Origin: an uncultured Eubacteriales bacterium
Lineage (GTDB): Bacteria; Bacillota; Clostridia; Oscillospirales; Oscillospiraceae
Direction of reading: 5' to 3'
NCBI GenBank assembly: GCA_900545925.1
Contig: URAZ01000018.1
Coordinates: 1 to 64,000, forward strand
DNA length: 64,000 bases
A program made the position numbers and the translations under genes. The notes below the pieces were generated by a model that saw only the letters and a list, made by a program, of their open reading frames with translations, was not told where the DNA came from and ran no database searches. Below, one piece after another: positions 6,897-15,448 of this stretch. The number at the start of each line of letters is the position of its first letter. Within the stretch, counting starts at the first letter, position 1.

Positions 6897-9140
6897 ATGG
6901 CAACGAAAGCATCCCAGCGCGTCCAGCGCTATGTCAACGCAAACGGCCCCACCATCGGCACGGTAGAGCGCCGGGTCATCGAACAGGACGGCCTCTATTT
7001 CAAGGATATCGACGGCACCGGCACCGTCAGCGCCGTCAACGACTGGCGCCTTGCCCCTGAAGAGCGCGCCAAAGCCTATGTCCAGACCCTGACCACCAGC
7101 GAGAAGATCGGCCAGCTGTTCACCTCGGACTGGCGGATGGGCCCCAAGTACCCCTCGCCCCGTCTGGCTGCCAACGGCCACAAGCCTGTGGGCGATGACT
7201 CCGGCCTGCTGGATGAGGCACCGGTGGACGTTTCCGACAGCATCTTCGGCCATCAGGCGCTGCCCAGCACCTCCGACATGGTCAAAAAGTGCTTCAACCG
7301 CCACGTCATCCTGCGCGAGAACCCCACCCCCGAAGATCTGGCCGACTATCTGAACCAGCTGCAATACCTGACCGAGACCTGTGAGCACTTCGTGCCCATG
7401 CAGGTCATGTCCAACAGCCGCAACGAGAACGGCGAGGTCGTCTTCGGCATGAACGATGCCGCCGGTGTCTTCGCCACCTGGCCCGGCACTCTGGGCATCG
7501 CAGCGGCCGTCAAGGGCACCGCCCGCATCGACATCATCGACAAGTTCGCCGACACCATCCGCCGCGAGTGGAACGCCTGCGGCCTGAAGAAGGGCTACAT
7601 GTACATGGCCGACTGCGTCACCGACCCTCGTTGGCAGCGCACCTTCGGCACCTTCGGCGAGGACCCGGAGCTGATCGAGGAGATCTTCGACCACCTCATC
7701 CCCGGCATCCAGGGCGGCAGCAACGGCGTCACCCCGGACGGCGTGTCCGTGACCGTGAAGCACTTCCCCGGCGGCGGTGCCCGTGAGAACGGCTTCGACC
7801 CCCACTATGCAGCCGGTCAGTGGAACATCTACGCCACCCCCGGTTCCTTGCAGAAGTACCACATCCCGGCCTTCCGTGCGGCCATCCGCCACAACGCCGA
7901 GTCCATCATGCCCTACTACTCCAAGCCGTCCGCTGAGAAGAGCGCCCCGCAGGAGGACTTCGAGGGCAACCCCATCGCGCTGAATCCCTATGGCTTCGCC
8001 TACAACAAGGTCTTCATCGACGGGATGCTCCGCAGCCAGATGGGCTTCAAGGGCTACATCAACTCCGACACCGGCATCGTCCACAACATGTGCTGGGGCG
8101 TCGATATGCTGGATGAGCCGGAGCGCATCGGCTACGCCGTCACCCAGAGCGGCGTGGACCTGATCTCCGGTCTGCTGGACAATGCGTTCGGCGAGGAGAG
8201 CTACGCCCGTGCTACCAACGGCTACTACGACACCCACGAAGTGCCCGCAGGCTTCCGGAAGGAAGACCTTGTCCTGACCGACGAGAGCCTGAACCGCGCC
8301 GTCCGCCGCACCCTGACCGAGCTGTTCCGTCAGGGCATGTTCGAAGACCCCTATGCAGACCCCCGGAAGGCTGCCGAGGTCGTGGCCACCAAGGCCGACT
8401 GGGAAGAGGCCAGCCGCGTCCACCGCGAGAGCGTCGTCCTGCTGAAGAACGACGGCACCCTGCCCCTGAAGGACGGCTGCAAGGTCTACGCCGAGGCCTT
8501 CGGCAAGAGCGCCGAGGCCGGCGAAGCTGCCACCAAGGCCCTGCGCGAGATGCTGGGCAATGTCACGCTGGTGGCCGACCCCGCCGAGGCCGATGTCGCC
8601 CTGCTGATGGTCAGCCCGCAGTCCGGTGCATACTTCAATGCAACGCCGGGCTATCTGGAGCTGGACATCTGCGAAGGCAAGACCGTCTGCAACGTGGATG
8701 AAAGCGGCAAGCCCACCGCCGAGACCCATCAGGAGACCACGCTGGTCGGTGCCAGCCGCATCCTCGGCATCGCTGAAGCGGTCCACGCACACGGCGGCAA
8801 GGTCGTTTCCAACATCAACTGCCCGCTGGCCTGGGAAGTCGGCAGCATCGAAAAAGTCTCCGATGCGCTGACCGTCGGCTTCGATACCTACCCCTCCGCA
8901 ACGCTGGACGTCCTGTTCGGCCGCTTTGCCCCGGTCGGCAAGCTGCCGCTGACCCTGCCCAAGGGCGACGAAGTGCTGGCCGTCAATGCAGACGGCGTCT
9001 GCATCAGCCCCAACGATGTGCCCGGCTACGCCAAGGATGCCTACATGCCCGACTGCATGAAGGACGAAAACGGCAAGGCTTACGCTTACCGTGACGCCGC
9101 CGGCAATTACTATGAGTTGAATTTCGGCCTGTCGTATTAA
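6897..9140 (+). CDS. GH3 beta-glycosidase
   Basis: This 747-residue glycoside hydrolase family 3 enzyme removes non-reducing beta-linked sugars (beta-glucosidase or beta-xylosidase type). The (beta/alpha)8 domain includes K288-H289 in KHFPGGG, the GH3 substrate-binding motif. The probable nucleophile is D391 in NSDTG. The C-terminal alpha/beta sandwich includes VVLLKNDGTLPL. No signal peptide is seen, so it should act in the cytosol. AAAAGGAG lies 8 bases before the ATG. It is divergent from the symporter gene and shares promoter elements with the GH2 gene. The exact substrate cannot be read from sequence. Confidence 0.88.
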   Translation: MATKASQRVQRYVNANGPTIGTVERRVIEQDGLYFKDIDGTGTVSAVNDWRLAPEERAKAYVQTLTTSEKIGQLFTSDWRMGPKYPSPRLAANGHKPVGDDSGLLDEAPVDVSDSIFGHQALPSTSDMVKKCFNRHVILRENPTPEDLADYLNQLQYLTETCEHFVPMQVMSNSRNENGEVVFGMNDAAGVFATWPGTLGIAAAVKGTARIDIIDKFADTIRREWNACGLKKGYMYMADCVTDPRWQRTFGTFGEDPELIEEIFDHLIPGIQGGSNGVTPDGVSVTVKHFPGGGARENGFDPHYAAGQWNIYATPGSLQKYHIPAFRAAIRHNAESIMPYYSKPSAEKSAPQEDFEGNPIALNPYGFAYNKVFIDGMLRSQMGFKGYINSDTGIVHNMCWGVDMLDEPERIGYAVTQSGVDLISGLLDNAFGEESYARATNGYYDTHEVPAGFRKEDLVLTDESLNRAVRRTLTELFRQGMFEDPYADPRKAAEVVATKADWEEASRVHRESVVLLKNDGTLPLKDGCKVYAEAFGKSAEAGEAATKALREMLGNVTLVADPAEADVALLMVSPQSGAYFNATPGYLELDICEGKTVCNVDESGKPTAETHQETTLVGASRILGIAEAVHAHGGKVVSNINCPLAWEVGSIEKVSDALTVGFDTYPSATLDVLFGRFAPVGKLPLTLPKGDEVLAVNADGVCISPNDVPGYAKDAYMPDCMKDENGKAYAYRDAAGNYYELNFGLSY

Positions 9141-9150
9141 AATATGCGGT

Positions 9151-9178
9151 GGCCAGCACCTCTTTTCAGGTGCTGGCC
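9151..9178 (+). terminator. Terminator of the GH3 gene
   Basis: An 11-bp perfect stem, GGCCAGCACCT with AGGTGCTGGCC, is followed by GCCCTTTT, 10 bases past the GH3 stop codon. Some readthrough to the MATE gene is possible, since only 25 bases separate hairpin and start. Confidence 0.8.
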
Positions 9179-9203
9179 GCCCTTTTCATGCAAGGAGAAA
9201 CCA

Positions 9204-10580
9204 ATGGCACAAACACAGAAAAAACAAGGAGATATGGGCACCGGCAGCGTCAAAAAGCTGCTGCTCCAGCTGATGATCCCGGCCGTGGTGGCCCAGATCG
9301 TCAACCTGCTGTATAACATCGTGGACCGTATCTACATCGGCCATATCCCCGGCATCGGCGCAGCCGCGCTGACCGGCGTGGGCCTGTTCACCCCCATCCT
9401 GATGCTGCTGAACGCCTTTGCGATGCTCATCGGTGCCGGTGGTGCGCCCCGCACCGCCATCGCCATGGGCCAGGGCGACAAAGACCAGGCGGAAAAGATC
9501 GTCAGCAACAGCTTCACCATGCTGCTGATCTTCTCGGCGCTGCTGACCGTCGTGTTTTACGCTGCTGCACCGGCCCTGCTGCGGATGTTCGGTGCCAGCG
9601 ACGCCACCCTGCCCTATGCGCTGGCGTACAGCCGCATCTACATCCTCGGCTCGGTCTGCGTCCTCATCGTGCTGGGCATGAACCCCTTCATCACCGCACA
9701 GGGCTTTGCCAAGATCAGTATGCTGACCACCGTCATCGGTGCGGTCATCAACATCGTGCTCGACCCCATCCTCATCTTCCTCTTTGGTCTGGGGGTGCGG
9801 GGTGCTGCCATCGCCACCGTGCTCAGCCAGGCTGTGGGTGCCATCTGGATCATCCGTTTCCTCACCGGCCCCAAGACCACCCTCCGGCTGAAGAAAGAGT
9901 ACCTCAAGCCCGAAGGGAAGATCGTGCTGCCCGTCCTGGCGCTGGGCATCTCCACCTTCGTCATGATGTCCACCGAGAGCCTGCTCTCGATCAGCTTCAG
10001 CTCCAGCCTGGCCCGCTACGGCGGCGACGTGGCCGTGGGCGCAATGACGGTCATTACCAGCGTTTCCCAGCTGGCCAGTATGCCGGTCTCCGGCGTCTGC
10101 CAGGGCGGCCAGCCGGTGATGAGCTTCAACTTCGGTGCAGGCAAGAAAGAGCGCGTCAAGGAGGCCTTCCGCTTCCAGCTTCTGGTCTGCTTCGGCTACA
10201 CGGCCATCTTCTGGGTGCTGATGATGCTGGTGCCCGGTGTGGTCGCCGGCATCTTCACCTCGGACGCCGCCCTGATCCAGTACACCACCTGGGCCATGCG
10301 CATCTACATGGCCGGCATCTTCTCGCTGGGCATCCAGATCGCCTGCCAGCAGAGCTTTATGGCGCTGGGTCAGGCCAAGGTCAGCCTGCTGCTGGCCTGC
10401 CTGCGCAAGCTGATCCTGCTCATCCCCCTTATCTTCATCCTGCCGCATGTGGTCGCAGACCCGGTGTTCGGCGTCTTCCTGGCCGAGCCGGTCAGCGACA
10501 TCATCGCCGCCGCCGTCACCGCCGCTACCTTCTTCTCCCGGTTCGATAAGATCCTGGACAGGGGCGCGGGCAAAGTTTAA
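9204..10580 (+). CDS. MATE-family efflux transporter
   Basis: This 458-residue multidrug and toxin extrusion protein has twelve predicted helices and exports cationic or amphipathic compounds using an H+ or Na+ gradient. The N-terminal half contains the usual PAVVAQIVNLLYNIVDRIYIG helix with the conserved N-x-VDR-x-YIG. The second half contains GVCQGGQPVMSFNFGAGK, the family glycine-rich turn with the conserved NFGA. AAGGAGA lies 5 bases before the ATG at 9204. Substrate is unknown. It is the last intact gene of the left GC-rich flank. Confidence 0.88.
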   Translation: MAQTQKKQGDMGTGSVKKLLLQLMIPAVVAQIVNLLYNIVDRIYIGHIPGIGAAALTGVGLFTPILMLLNAFAMLIGAGGAPRTAIAMGQGDKDQAEKIVSNSFTMLLIFSALLTVVFYAAAPALLRMFGASDATLPYALAYSRIYILGSVCVLIVLGMNPFITAQGFAKISMLTTVIGAVINIVLDPILIFLFGLGVRGAAIATVLSQAVGAIWIIRFLTGPKTTLRLKKEYLKPEGKIVLPVLALGISTFVMMSTESLLSISFSSSLARYGGDVAVGAMTVITSVSQLASMPVSGVCQGGQPVMSFNFGAGKKERVKEAFRFQLLVCFGYTAIFWVLMMLVPGVVAGIFTSDAALIQYTTWAMRIYMAGIFSLGIQIACQQSFMALGQAKVSLLLACLRKLILLIPLIFILPHVVADPVFGVFLAEPVSDIIAAAVTAATFFSRFDKILDRGAGKV

Positions 10581-10697
10581 GCAACGAAGAGGAGATCTGT
10601 TACGGAAACGAACGTTCTGAACAACGACGCCGCCGGGTTCATCCCCGGCATCTGCCTGCCCGTAGACGGCGGCTTCTCCGCCTATTCGGGCGTGTAA
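10581..10697 (+). pseudogene. 3' remnant of a short-chain dehydrogenase
   Basis: Immediately after the MATE gene an open frame ends in GFIPGICLPVDGGFSAYSGV and a TAA. This is the conserved C-terminus of SDR oxidoreductases (T/P-G-x-x-L-PVDGG-x-xA). No Rossmann domain, catalytic Ser-Tyr-Lys or start precedes it; only about 30 codons remain. I infer deletion of the body of the gene, possibly when the neighbouring AT-rich segment was acquired. Confidence 0.75.
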
Positions 10698-10756
10698 GGC
10701 TCTGTAAACGCCTGTCCGGATCGGTCACGGCTGCCCGGCCAGGCCGAAAAAGCATC

Positions 10757-10798
10757 AAGTCCCATGTCTGCACCGCCACGGTGTCGGCATGGGACTTT
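10757..10798 (+). terminator. Terminator at the edge of the GC-rich flank
   Basis: AAGTCCCATG pairs with CATGGGACTT around an inner GCACCG/CGGTGT stem, followed by TTTC. It is the last feature with the base composition of the left flank. Confidence 0.8.
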
Positions 10799-10963
10799 TT
10801 CATATCCGAAGTGTATCCACCGCTGGCAAGGTGCCGCGCACTGGACTTTGTGCCAGAAGGGTGCATTTCGGGCAAATTCTCATAGATATGAGTGGTCATT
10901 CGACCGCGCGTGTGGTATACTCGGCTTAGTTCAACAACTCAGAAGTTGTGGAGGTAATTATCA

Positions 10964-11692
10964 ATGAGAAATATTTACGATAATAGTGAATTTTTTGCCG
11001 CATATGCGGAAATGGGAAGAAGCAAAGATGGTCTGAAAGCTGCTGGAGAGTGGCATCAGTTGCAACCGTTATTCCCTAAATTACAGGGAAAAAAAGTTTT
11101 GGATTTAGGATGTGGTTACGGTTGGCATTGCAAATATGCCGCACAAATGGGAGCTACTGAAATTCTTGGTATTGATAGTAGTCAAAAAATGATTGCAAAA
11201 GCAGTAGCTGATAACTCTGATGACAAAATCAAGTATAAAGTTTGCGGTGTTGAAGAATACATTTATCCTGAAAATACTTATGACCTAGTTGTTTCTAACC
11301 TGGTACTGCACTATATCGAAAATTTAGCTAATGTTTATCAAAAGGTGTATTGCACATTAAAAGTAGGTGGGTATTTCCTATTCAATATTGAACATCCGAC
11401 TTTCACCGCAGGTGTTAATGAGGATTGGATTTATGATGAAAATGGGAAACCTAAATATTGGCCAATCGACAATTACTATTACACAGGCGAAAGAGAAACC
11501 AATTTTCTTGGTCAACGAGTAATTAAACAGCACCACACATTAACGCAGATATTGAATCCACTTATAAAATGTGGTTTTCAAATTGAGGCTATTGAGGAAG
11601 CAATGCCTCCGGCAGATATGATGGGTATGCCGGGAATGTGTAATGAAATGCGTAGACCTATGATGTTGTTGGTTAAGGTTAAAAAGGTTTAA
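10964..11692 (+). CDS. Class I SAM-dependent methyltransferase
   Basis: This 242-residue methyltransferase has motif I VLDLGCGYG (residues 45-53), an acidic residue at the end of strand 2 (LGIDSS), and a conserved post-motif LVVSNLVLHYI. The C-terminal part carries N-I-EHP-F and an ADMMGMPG segment seen in small-molecule methyltransferases of Firmicutes. The substrate is unknown. Codon use is strongly AT-biased compared with the genes to the left. GGAGG lies 9 bases before the ATG, and a GTATACT -10 lies near 10916. It is the first gene of the AT-rich island. Confidence 0.8.
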   Translation: MRNIYDNSEFFAAYAEMGRSKDGLKAAGEWHQLQPLFPKLQGKKVLDLGCGYGWHCKYAAQMGATEILGIDSSQKMIAKAVADNSDDKIKYKVCGVEEYIYPENTYDLVVSNLVLHYIENLANVYQKVYCTLKVGGYFLFNIEHPTFTAGVNEDWIYDENGKPKYWPIDNYYYTGERETNFLGQRVIKQHHTLTQILNPLIKCGFQIEAIEEAMPPADMMGMPGMCNEMRRPMMLLVKVKKV

Positions 11693-11732
11693 TAAACAAC
11701 TTCCAGTTTGCCAAACCCTTTGAGAGAGGAAA

Positions 11733-11753
11733 AAGCCCTTTCTCAAAGGGCTT
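11733..11753 (+). terminator. Terminator of the methyltransferase gene
   Basis: AAGCCCTTT (11733-11741) pairs with AAAGGGCTT (11745-11753), followed by CTTCTATTT. Confidence 0.7.
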
Positions 11754-11801
11754 CTTCTATTTATTGTCTTGAAAATAAAGGATATATTATCTGGAAATTA
11801 G

Positions 11802-11903
11802 ATGAAAAAAGAAAGAACATACCTTGTTTTGACGAACAAGGCAATTGAATTAAGTAATTGTCAGAAAGAAAAAATGATAGAAGCTTATGATAAAATAAAA
11901 TAG
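11802..11903 (+). CDS. Possible 33-residue peptide or gene fragment
   Basis: A short open frame encodes a lysine-rich peptide beginning MKKERTYLVLTNKAIELSN and ending in YDKIK. Codon use matches the AT-rich neighbours, but the upstream GGAAATT is a poor ribosome-binding site. It may be a remnant, since both neighbours include gene debris. No family is recognised, and the rest of 11754-12105 shows nothing further. Confidence 0.25.
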   Translation: MKKERTYLVLTNKAIELSNCQKEKMIEAYDKIK

Positions 11904-12105
11904 TGATTAATACAACGGAGTAAGAAAAGCTCCTTCATATATTAGAATAAAAATAAATTTTGTTGAGGTTAAATTGAGTTTTCCATTGTATTGTATTGCT
12001 AATGAATAAGAATAAGAAAAAGAACAGACAATGCTGAATGCTCTGGAAACAAGAATATCTGAGTATAGTATGTAAGTTCGTAACAGAATGAAAGGAGCGA
12101 TTCAA

Positions 12106-12381
12106 ATGAGCAATTTGGAAAATTATATGAAACAGCAAGCAATTTTTTGTGAACAAAATGATAGCATTAGTAAAAATCTGTATTTAGAGTATGGTGTAAA
12201 AAGAGGCTTACGAGATGAAAAAGGCCAAGGTGTGTTGATGGGGCTTACAAATATTTCTGATATAAAAGCTTTTGAATATCGTGATCCGTATCATGTAGAG
12301 CCAATTGAATTGACAAAGAAGCGTCAGAGAAACATACTTTTGGTACAGCATCTGCTTGGATGGGCAAGATATCTGTTCTGA
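12106..12381 (+). pseudogene. Truncated citrate synthase, N-terminal part
   Basis: After a good AAAGGAG and ATG, the first 50 or so residues carry YGVKRGLRDEKGQGVLMGLT. This matches the N-terminus of clostridial citrate synthases (Y-x-VKRGLR-x-x-G-GVLVGLT-x-I). The frame then runs into about 40 residues (from YRDPYHVEPIEL) that do not belong to that family, and stops 18 bases before the response regulator. Citrate synthase is about 430-450 residues, so the product cannot be functional. I infer a deletion that fused its start to other sequence. Confidence 0.6.
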
Positions 12382-12399
12382 TAAAGGAGGAAGAAGATC

Positions 12400-13071
12400 G
12401 TGTTTCAAATATTAATTGTAGAAGATGATAAAGAATTAAGCCAGCTATTCCAAAAAGTGCTTGAGAAGAATGGATATCAGGTCAAAAGTGCATCGGATGG
12501 AGCACTGGCATTAGAAATATTGGATAAAGAGTATATTGATCTGATCATTTCCGATATTATGATGCCGGTTATGGATGGTTATGAACTGGTGTCGGAACTC
12601 CGTTCAGCAGGATATCAGATACCGGTACTTATGATCACTGCGAAAGGTTCCTTTGATGATATGCGCCAGGGATTTCTTTCGGGAAGTGACGATTATATGG
12701 TAAAACCGGTAAATGTGAATGAAATGGTTTTAAGAGTCGGAGCACTGCTTCGCCGTGCACAGATACTGAATGAACACAAAATTGTGATCGGTTCAACAGA
12801 GTTTGATTATGATGCAATGACGGTTACAACTGATAAGGAAAGTCTTGTTTTGCCTAAAAAAGAATTCCTGCTTTTATATAAGCTTGCAGCTTCGCCAGGC
12901 AGAACATTTACAAAACAACAGTTGATGGATGAAGTATGGGGATACGAGACGGAGGCAGACCCACATACGATAGAGGTACATATAGGAAGAATCAGAGAGC
13001 GTTTTAAAGATAACCCTGATTTTGAAATCGTAACAATGCGTGGAATTGGATACAAGGTGGTGAAAAAATAA
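12400..13071 (+). CDS. OmpR/PhoB-type response regulator
   Basis: This 223-residue regulator has a receiver domain (acidic pair E8-D9/D10, phospho-acceptor D52 in ISDIMMPVMDG, conserved K in MVKP) and a C-terminal winged helix (about 130-223, ending GIGYKV). It starts with GTG at 12400, with AAAGGAGG 9 bases upstream. The stop overlaps the kinase start by one base, so the two are translationally coupled. It probably controls the downstream FUSC gene or its own operon. No target operator is obvious. Confidence 0.9.
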   Translation: MFQILIVEDDKELSQLFQKVLEKNGYQVKSASDGALALEILDKEYIDLIISDIMMPVMDGYELVSELRSAGYQIPVLMITAKGSFDDMRQGFLSGSDDYMVKPVNVNEMVLRVGALLRRAQILNEHKIVIGSTEFDYDAMTVTTDKESLVLPKKEFLLLYKLAASPGRTFTKQQLMDEVWGYETEADPHTIEVHIGRIRERFKDNPDFEIVTMRGIGYKVVKK

Positions 13072-14114
13072 TGGAACAAAAGAAAGAAAAAGGATTGCGG
13101 ATCCGATCCTGTCTGACTGGTGCAATCTGGCTGGCACTTGTATTTTCAACAGTCATATCTGCTTTATTATTTGCTTTTTTGAATCATTTTTTTAATCTGC
13201 CGGGCAGCATACCTGTGCTTGGCTGGCTTTTGATTTTCAATACATTGATTGCAGGGCTGATCACTTCCTTTATTAATGCAAAGTTACTGGAACCAATTAC
13301 CAGACTTAGTAAAGCAATGAAGGAAGTTTCTCAGGGAGATTTTGAACAGCATTTGGAAACGAACAGCCGTATAGCAGAAGTTGGAGAATCTTATCAAAGT
13401 TTTAACGTTATGACAAAAGAACTTCGTGCAACAGAGGTGCTGCAGATGAATTTTGTATCTGATGTTTCTCATGAGTTTAAGACCCCGATTAATGCTATTG
13501 AAGGATATACAATGCTGCTTCAGGGAGAAGAACTGTCTCCGGAGCAAGAGAAATATGTAGAAAAAATCTTATTTAACACCCAAAGACTTTCCGGATTGGT
13601 TGGTAATATTTTGCTGTTATCCAAGTTAGAGAATCAGAATATACCAATGAAAAAAACAGAATATCGTCTGGATGAACAGATCCGCCAGGCAGTTCTTTCA
13701 TTGGAAACAAAATGGACAGAAAAAGAAATTGGTTTTCAGGTAGAATTGGAGGAAGTTAAATATACTGCGAATGAAGGACTTTTTATGCATATCTGGATAA
13801 ATCTTTTAGATAATGCGATTAAGTTCAGCCCTTCAAAGGGGACAATTACGATGTTTCTGAAACAAGAACAGGATTCTGTTAAGTTCATTCTGGAAGATGA
13901 AGGACCAGGAATAGAGGATGATGTAAAATCCAGAATATTTGACAAGTTCTATCAGGTAGATGGATCTCATAAAGCAGAAGGAAATGGCCTAGGTCTTGCA
14001 CTTGTAAAACGGATTGTAGATAGTGCCGGAGGAACAATCAAAGCAGAAAACCGTGAATATGGTGGATGCAGATTTGTTATAGAGCTGCCAAAGCAGAAAG
14101 ATGAGATTATATAG
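13071..14114 (+). CDS. Sensor histidine kinase
   Basis: The 347-residue membrane kinase has two hydrophobic helices near the N-terminus (about 22-43 and 50-67) with almost no external loop. A HAMP-like linker (about 68-120), the H-box H134 in DVSHEFKTP, and N (NLLDNAIKFSP), G1 (DEGPGI) and G2 (GNGLGLALVK) boxes follow. The very short external loop suggests an intramembrane-sensing kinase, which often detects membrane stress from antimicrobial or amphipathic compounds. It partners the preceding regulator. The signal is inferred, not shown; bile acids would be one candidate, given the nearby hydrolase. Confidence 0.9.
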   Translation: MEQKKEKGLRIRSCLTGAIWLALVFSTVISALLFAFLNHFFNLPGSIPVLGWLLIFNTLIAGLITSFINAKLLEPITRLSKAMKEVSQGDFEQHLETNSRIAEVGESYQSFNVMTKELRATEVLQMNFVSDVSHEFKTPINAIEGYTMLLQGEELSPEQEKYVEKILFNTQRLSGLVGNILLLSKLENQNIPMKKTEYRLDEQIRQAVLSLETKWTEKEIGFQVELEEVKYTANEGLFMHIWINLLDNAIKFSPSKGTITMFLKQEQDSVKFILEDEGPGIEDDVKSRIFDKFYQVDGSHKAEGNGLGLALVKRIVDSAGGTIKAENREYGGCRFVIELPKQKDEII

Positions 14115-14147
14115 TTTTAAGATAAATTAGAAGATGGGAGGATTTAT

Positions 14148-15212
14148 ATGACATTTTATCAGGAGTTGCAGTTAAATCAGGCAGGTTCTAAAAACCTGTT
14201 GAAAAAGAGTGAAACACTAAAAGAAAAATTATATCATATGTGGGTATATCTGGTGAAGATAGCTGCTACAATGGCATTTTGTTTTTTCTTTGTTAGTATT
14301 TTCAGCATCCTATTTGGAAATGAGAACAGCATTGTAGGTGTAGTAGTCTTATTATGTCTCATGGTGTTTAGAAATGCGGATCTGGGGATCCACACCGGAC
14401 AATCTACGATGCTTTTGGCTTTGTTCTTTGTAATTATGACTGTATGTCCGCATTTAGCAAATCAGTTTTCACCGGTATTGGGAATGCTGTTAAATATTGC
14501 GGCACTGGCTGTGTTGATTCTGTTCGGATGCCATAATCCATTCATGTTTAATCAATCTACATTGGTTCTTGGGTATCTGCTGCTATATGGTTATGATGTT
14601 ACGGGAAAAAGCTATCAGATGCGATTAGTCGGAATGGCTTTAGGTGCAGCACTTACCTGCTTCGTATTTTATCGAAATCATAAAAACAGAACTTATAAAA
14701 GAAATCTGAAAGATCTGATACAAGAATTTGATATCACTTCTTCCAGAACAAAATGGCAGATATGTCAGATTTTATGCGTACCGATTGTCCTTTGCATTGC
14801 AGAACTTTGTAATATGCCACGTGCAATGTGGGCTGGTATTGCGGCCATGTCCGTGATTTTGCCGTCTATGGAAGATATGCACTACAGAGTCCGTAAAAGG
14901 ATTGTCGGAAATATTGCAGGTGTTATATGTTTTACAGTATTATATTTTCTGCTTCCTTCGTCAATCTATGCATATATAGGAATTCTTGGTGGAATCGGTG
15001 TAGGATTTTCAGCACAATATGGCTGGCAGGCAGTATTTAACACATTTGGTGCTTTAGCCATTGCTGCAGAGACTTATGGACTACAAGGAGCGGTTAGTCT
15101 TAGAGTGATTCAAAATGTTTTTGGTGTTGTGTTTGCTTTAGCATTTTGTGTTATATTTTATTGGTTTATGCCTAAAAAAAAGGAAAGTGAGGTGACCGTA
15201 CATGCAGAGTGA
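14148..15212 (+). CDS. FUSC-family inner membrane protein
   Basis: This 354-residue integral membrane protein is arranged as two sets of membrane helices separated by a short cytosolic segment (about residues 180-205). The layout fits FUSC or aromatic-acid-exporter proteins, which are associated with efflux of organic acids. The conserved second block includes AMWAGIAAMSVILPSMEDM and a GI-GVGFSAQYGW turn. GGGAGG lies 7 bases before the ATG, 33 bases after the kinase, so a three-gene operon with the two-component system is likely. Export of a toxic amphipath is an inference. Confidence 0.75.
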   Translation: MTFYQELQLNQAGSKNLLKKSETLKEKLYHMWVYLVKIAATMAFCFFFVSIFSILFGNENSIVGVVVLLCLMVFRNADLGIHTGQSTMLLALFFVIMTVCPHLANQFSPVLGMLLNIAALAVLILFGCHNPFMFNQSTLVLGYLLLYGYDVTGKSYQMRLVGMALGAALTCFVFYRNHKNRTYKRNLKDLIQEFDITSSRTKWQICQILCVPIVLCIAELCNMPRAMWAGIAAMSVILPSMEDMHYRVRKRIVGNIAGVICFTVLYFLLPSSIYAYIGILGGIGVGFSAQYGWQAVFNTFGALAIAAETYGLQGAVSLRVIQNVFGVVFALAFCVIFYWFMPKKKESEVTVHAE

Positions 15213-15347
15213 AGTGAATCAGAAAGAAAATTTGAATAGAATTATTACGGTTCCTAATCTTCTTTCTTTTTTCGGCTTTGTCTGATTCCGGTAATTATAT
15301 GGAGTTATTGTGTAAAGAAAAATCCTCGAATGAATGCAGGGAAGTGA
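15202..15347 (+). pseudogene. Frameshifted, truncated pgsA-like fragment
   Basis: An ATG overlapping the FUSC stop opens a frame reading NRIITVPNLLSFF. A +1 shift then continues as RLCLIPVIIWSYCVKKNP before a stop. Together these match the N-terminus of CDP-alcohol phosphatidyltransferases (phosphatidylglycerophosphate synthase type: TVPN-x-LS-x-xR-x-x-x-IPV). The CDP-alcohol motif D-G-x2-AR is absent. A second open remnant (15356-15427, ending QLFMRLFAGLL) may be the far end of the same or another membrane protein gene. The gene is dead by frameshift plus deletion. Confidence 0.65.
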
Positions 15348-15448
15348 CCGAAAAGTACCGCACAGGACGGAGTGCATATTTATGGCTCGGACAGTTGTTT
15401 ATGAGATTGTTTGCAGGACTATTATAGCAGAAAGAAGAGGTGTTCGAT

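Noticed and set aside
6837..8792. 651-codon open frame on the minus strand
   Set aside because: Shadow of the GH3 gene; no family features.
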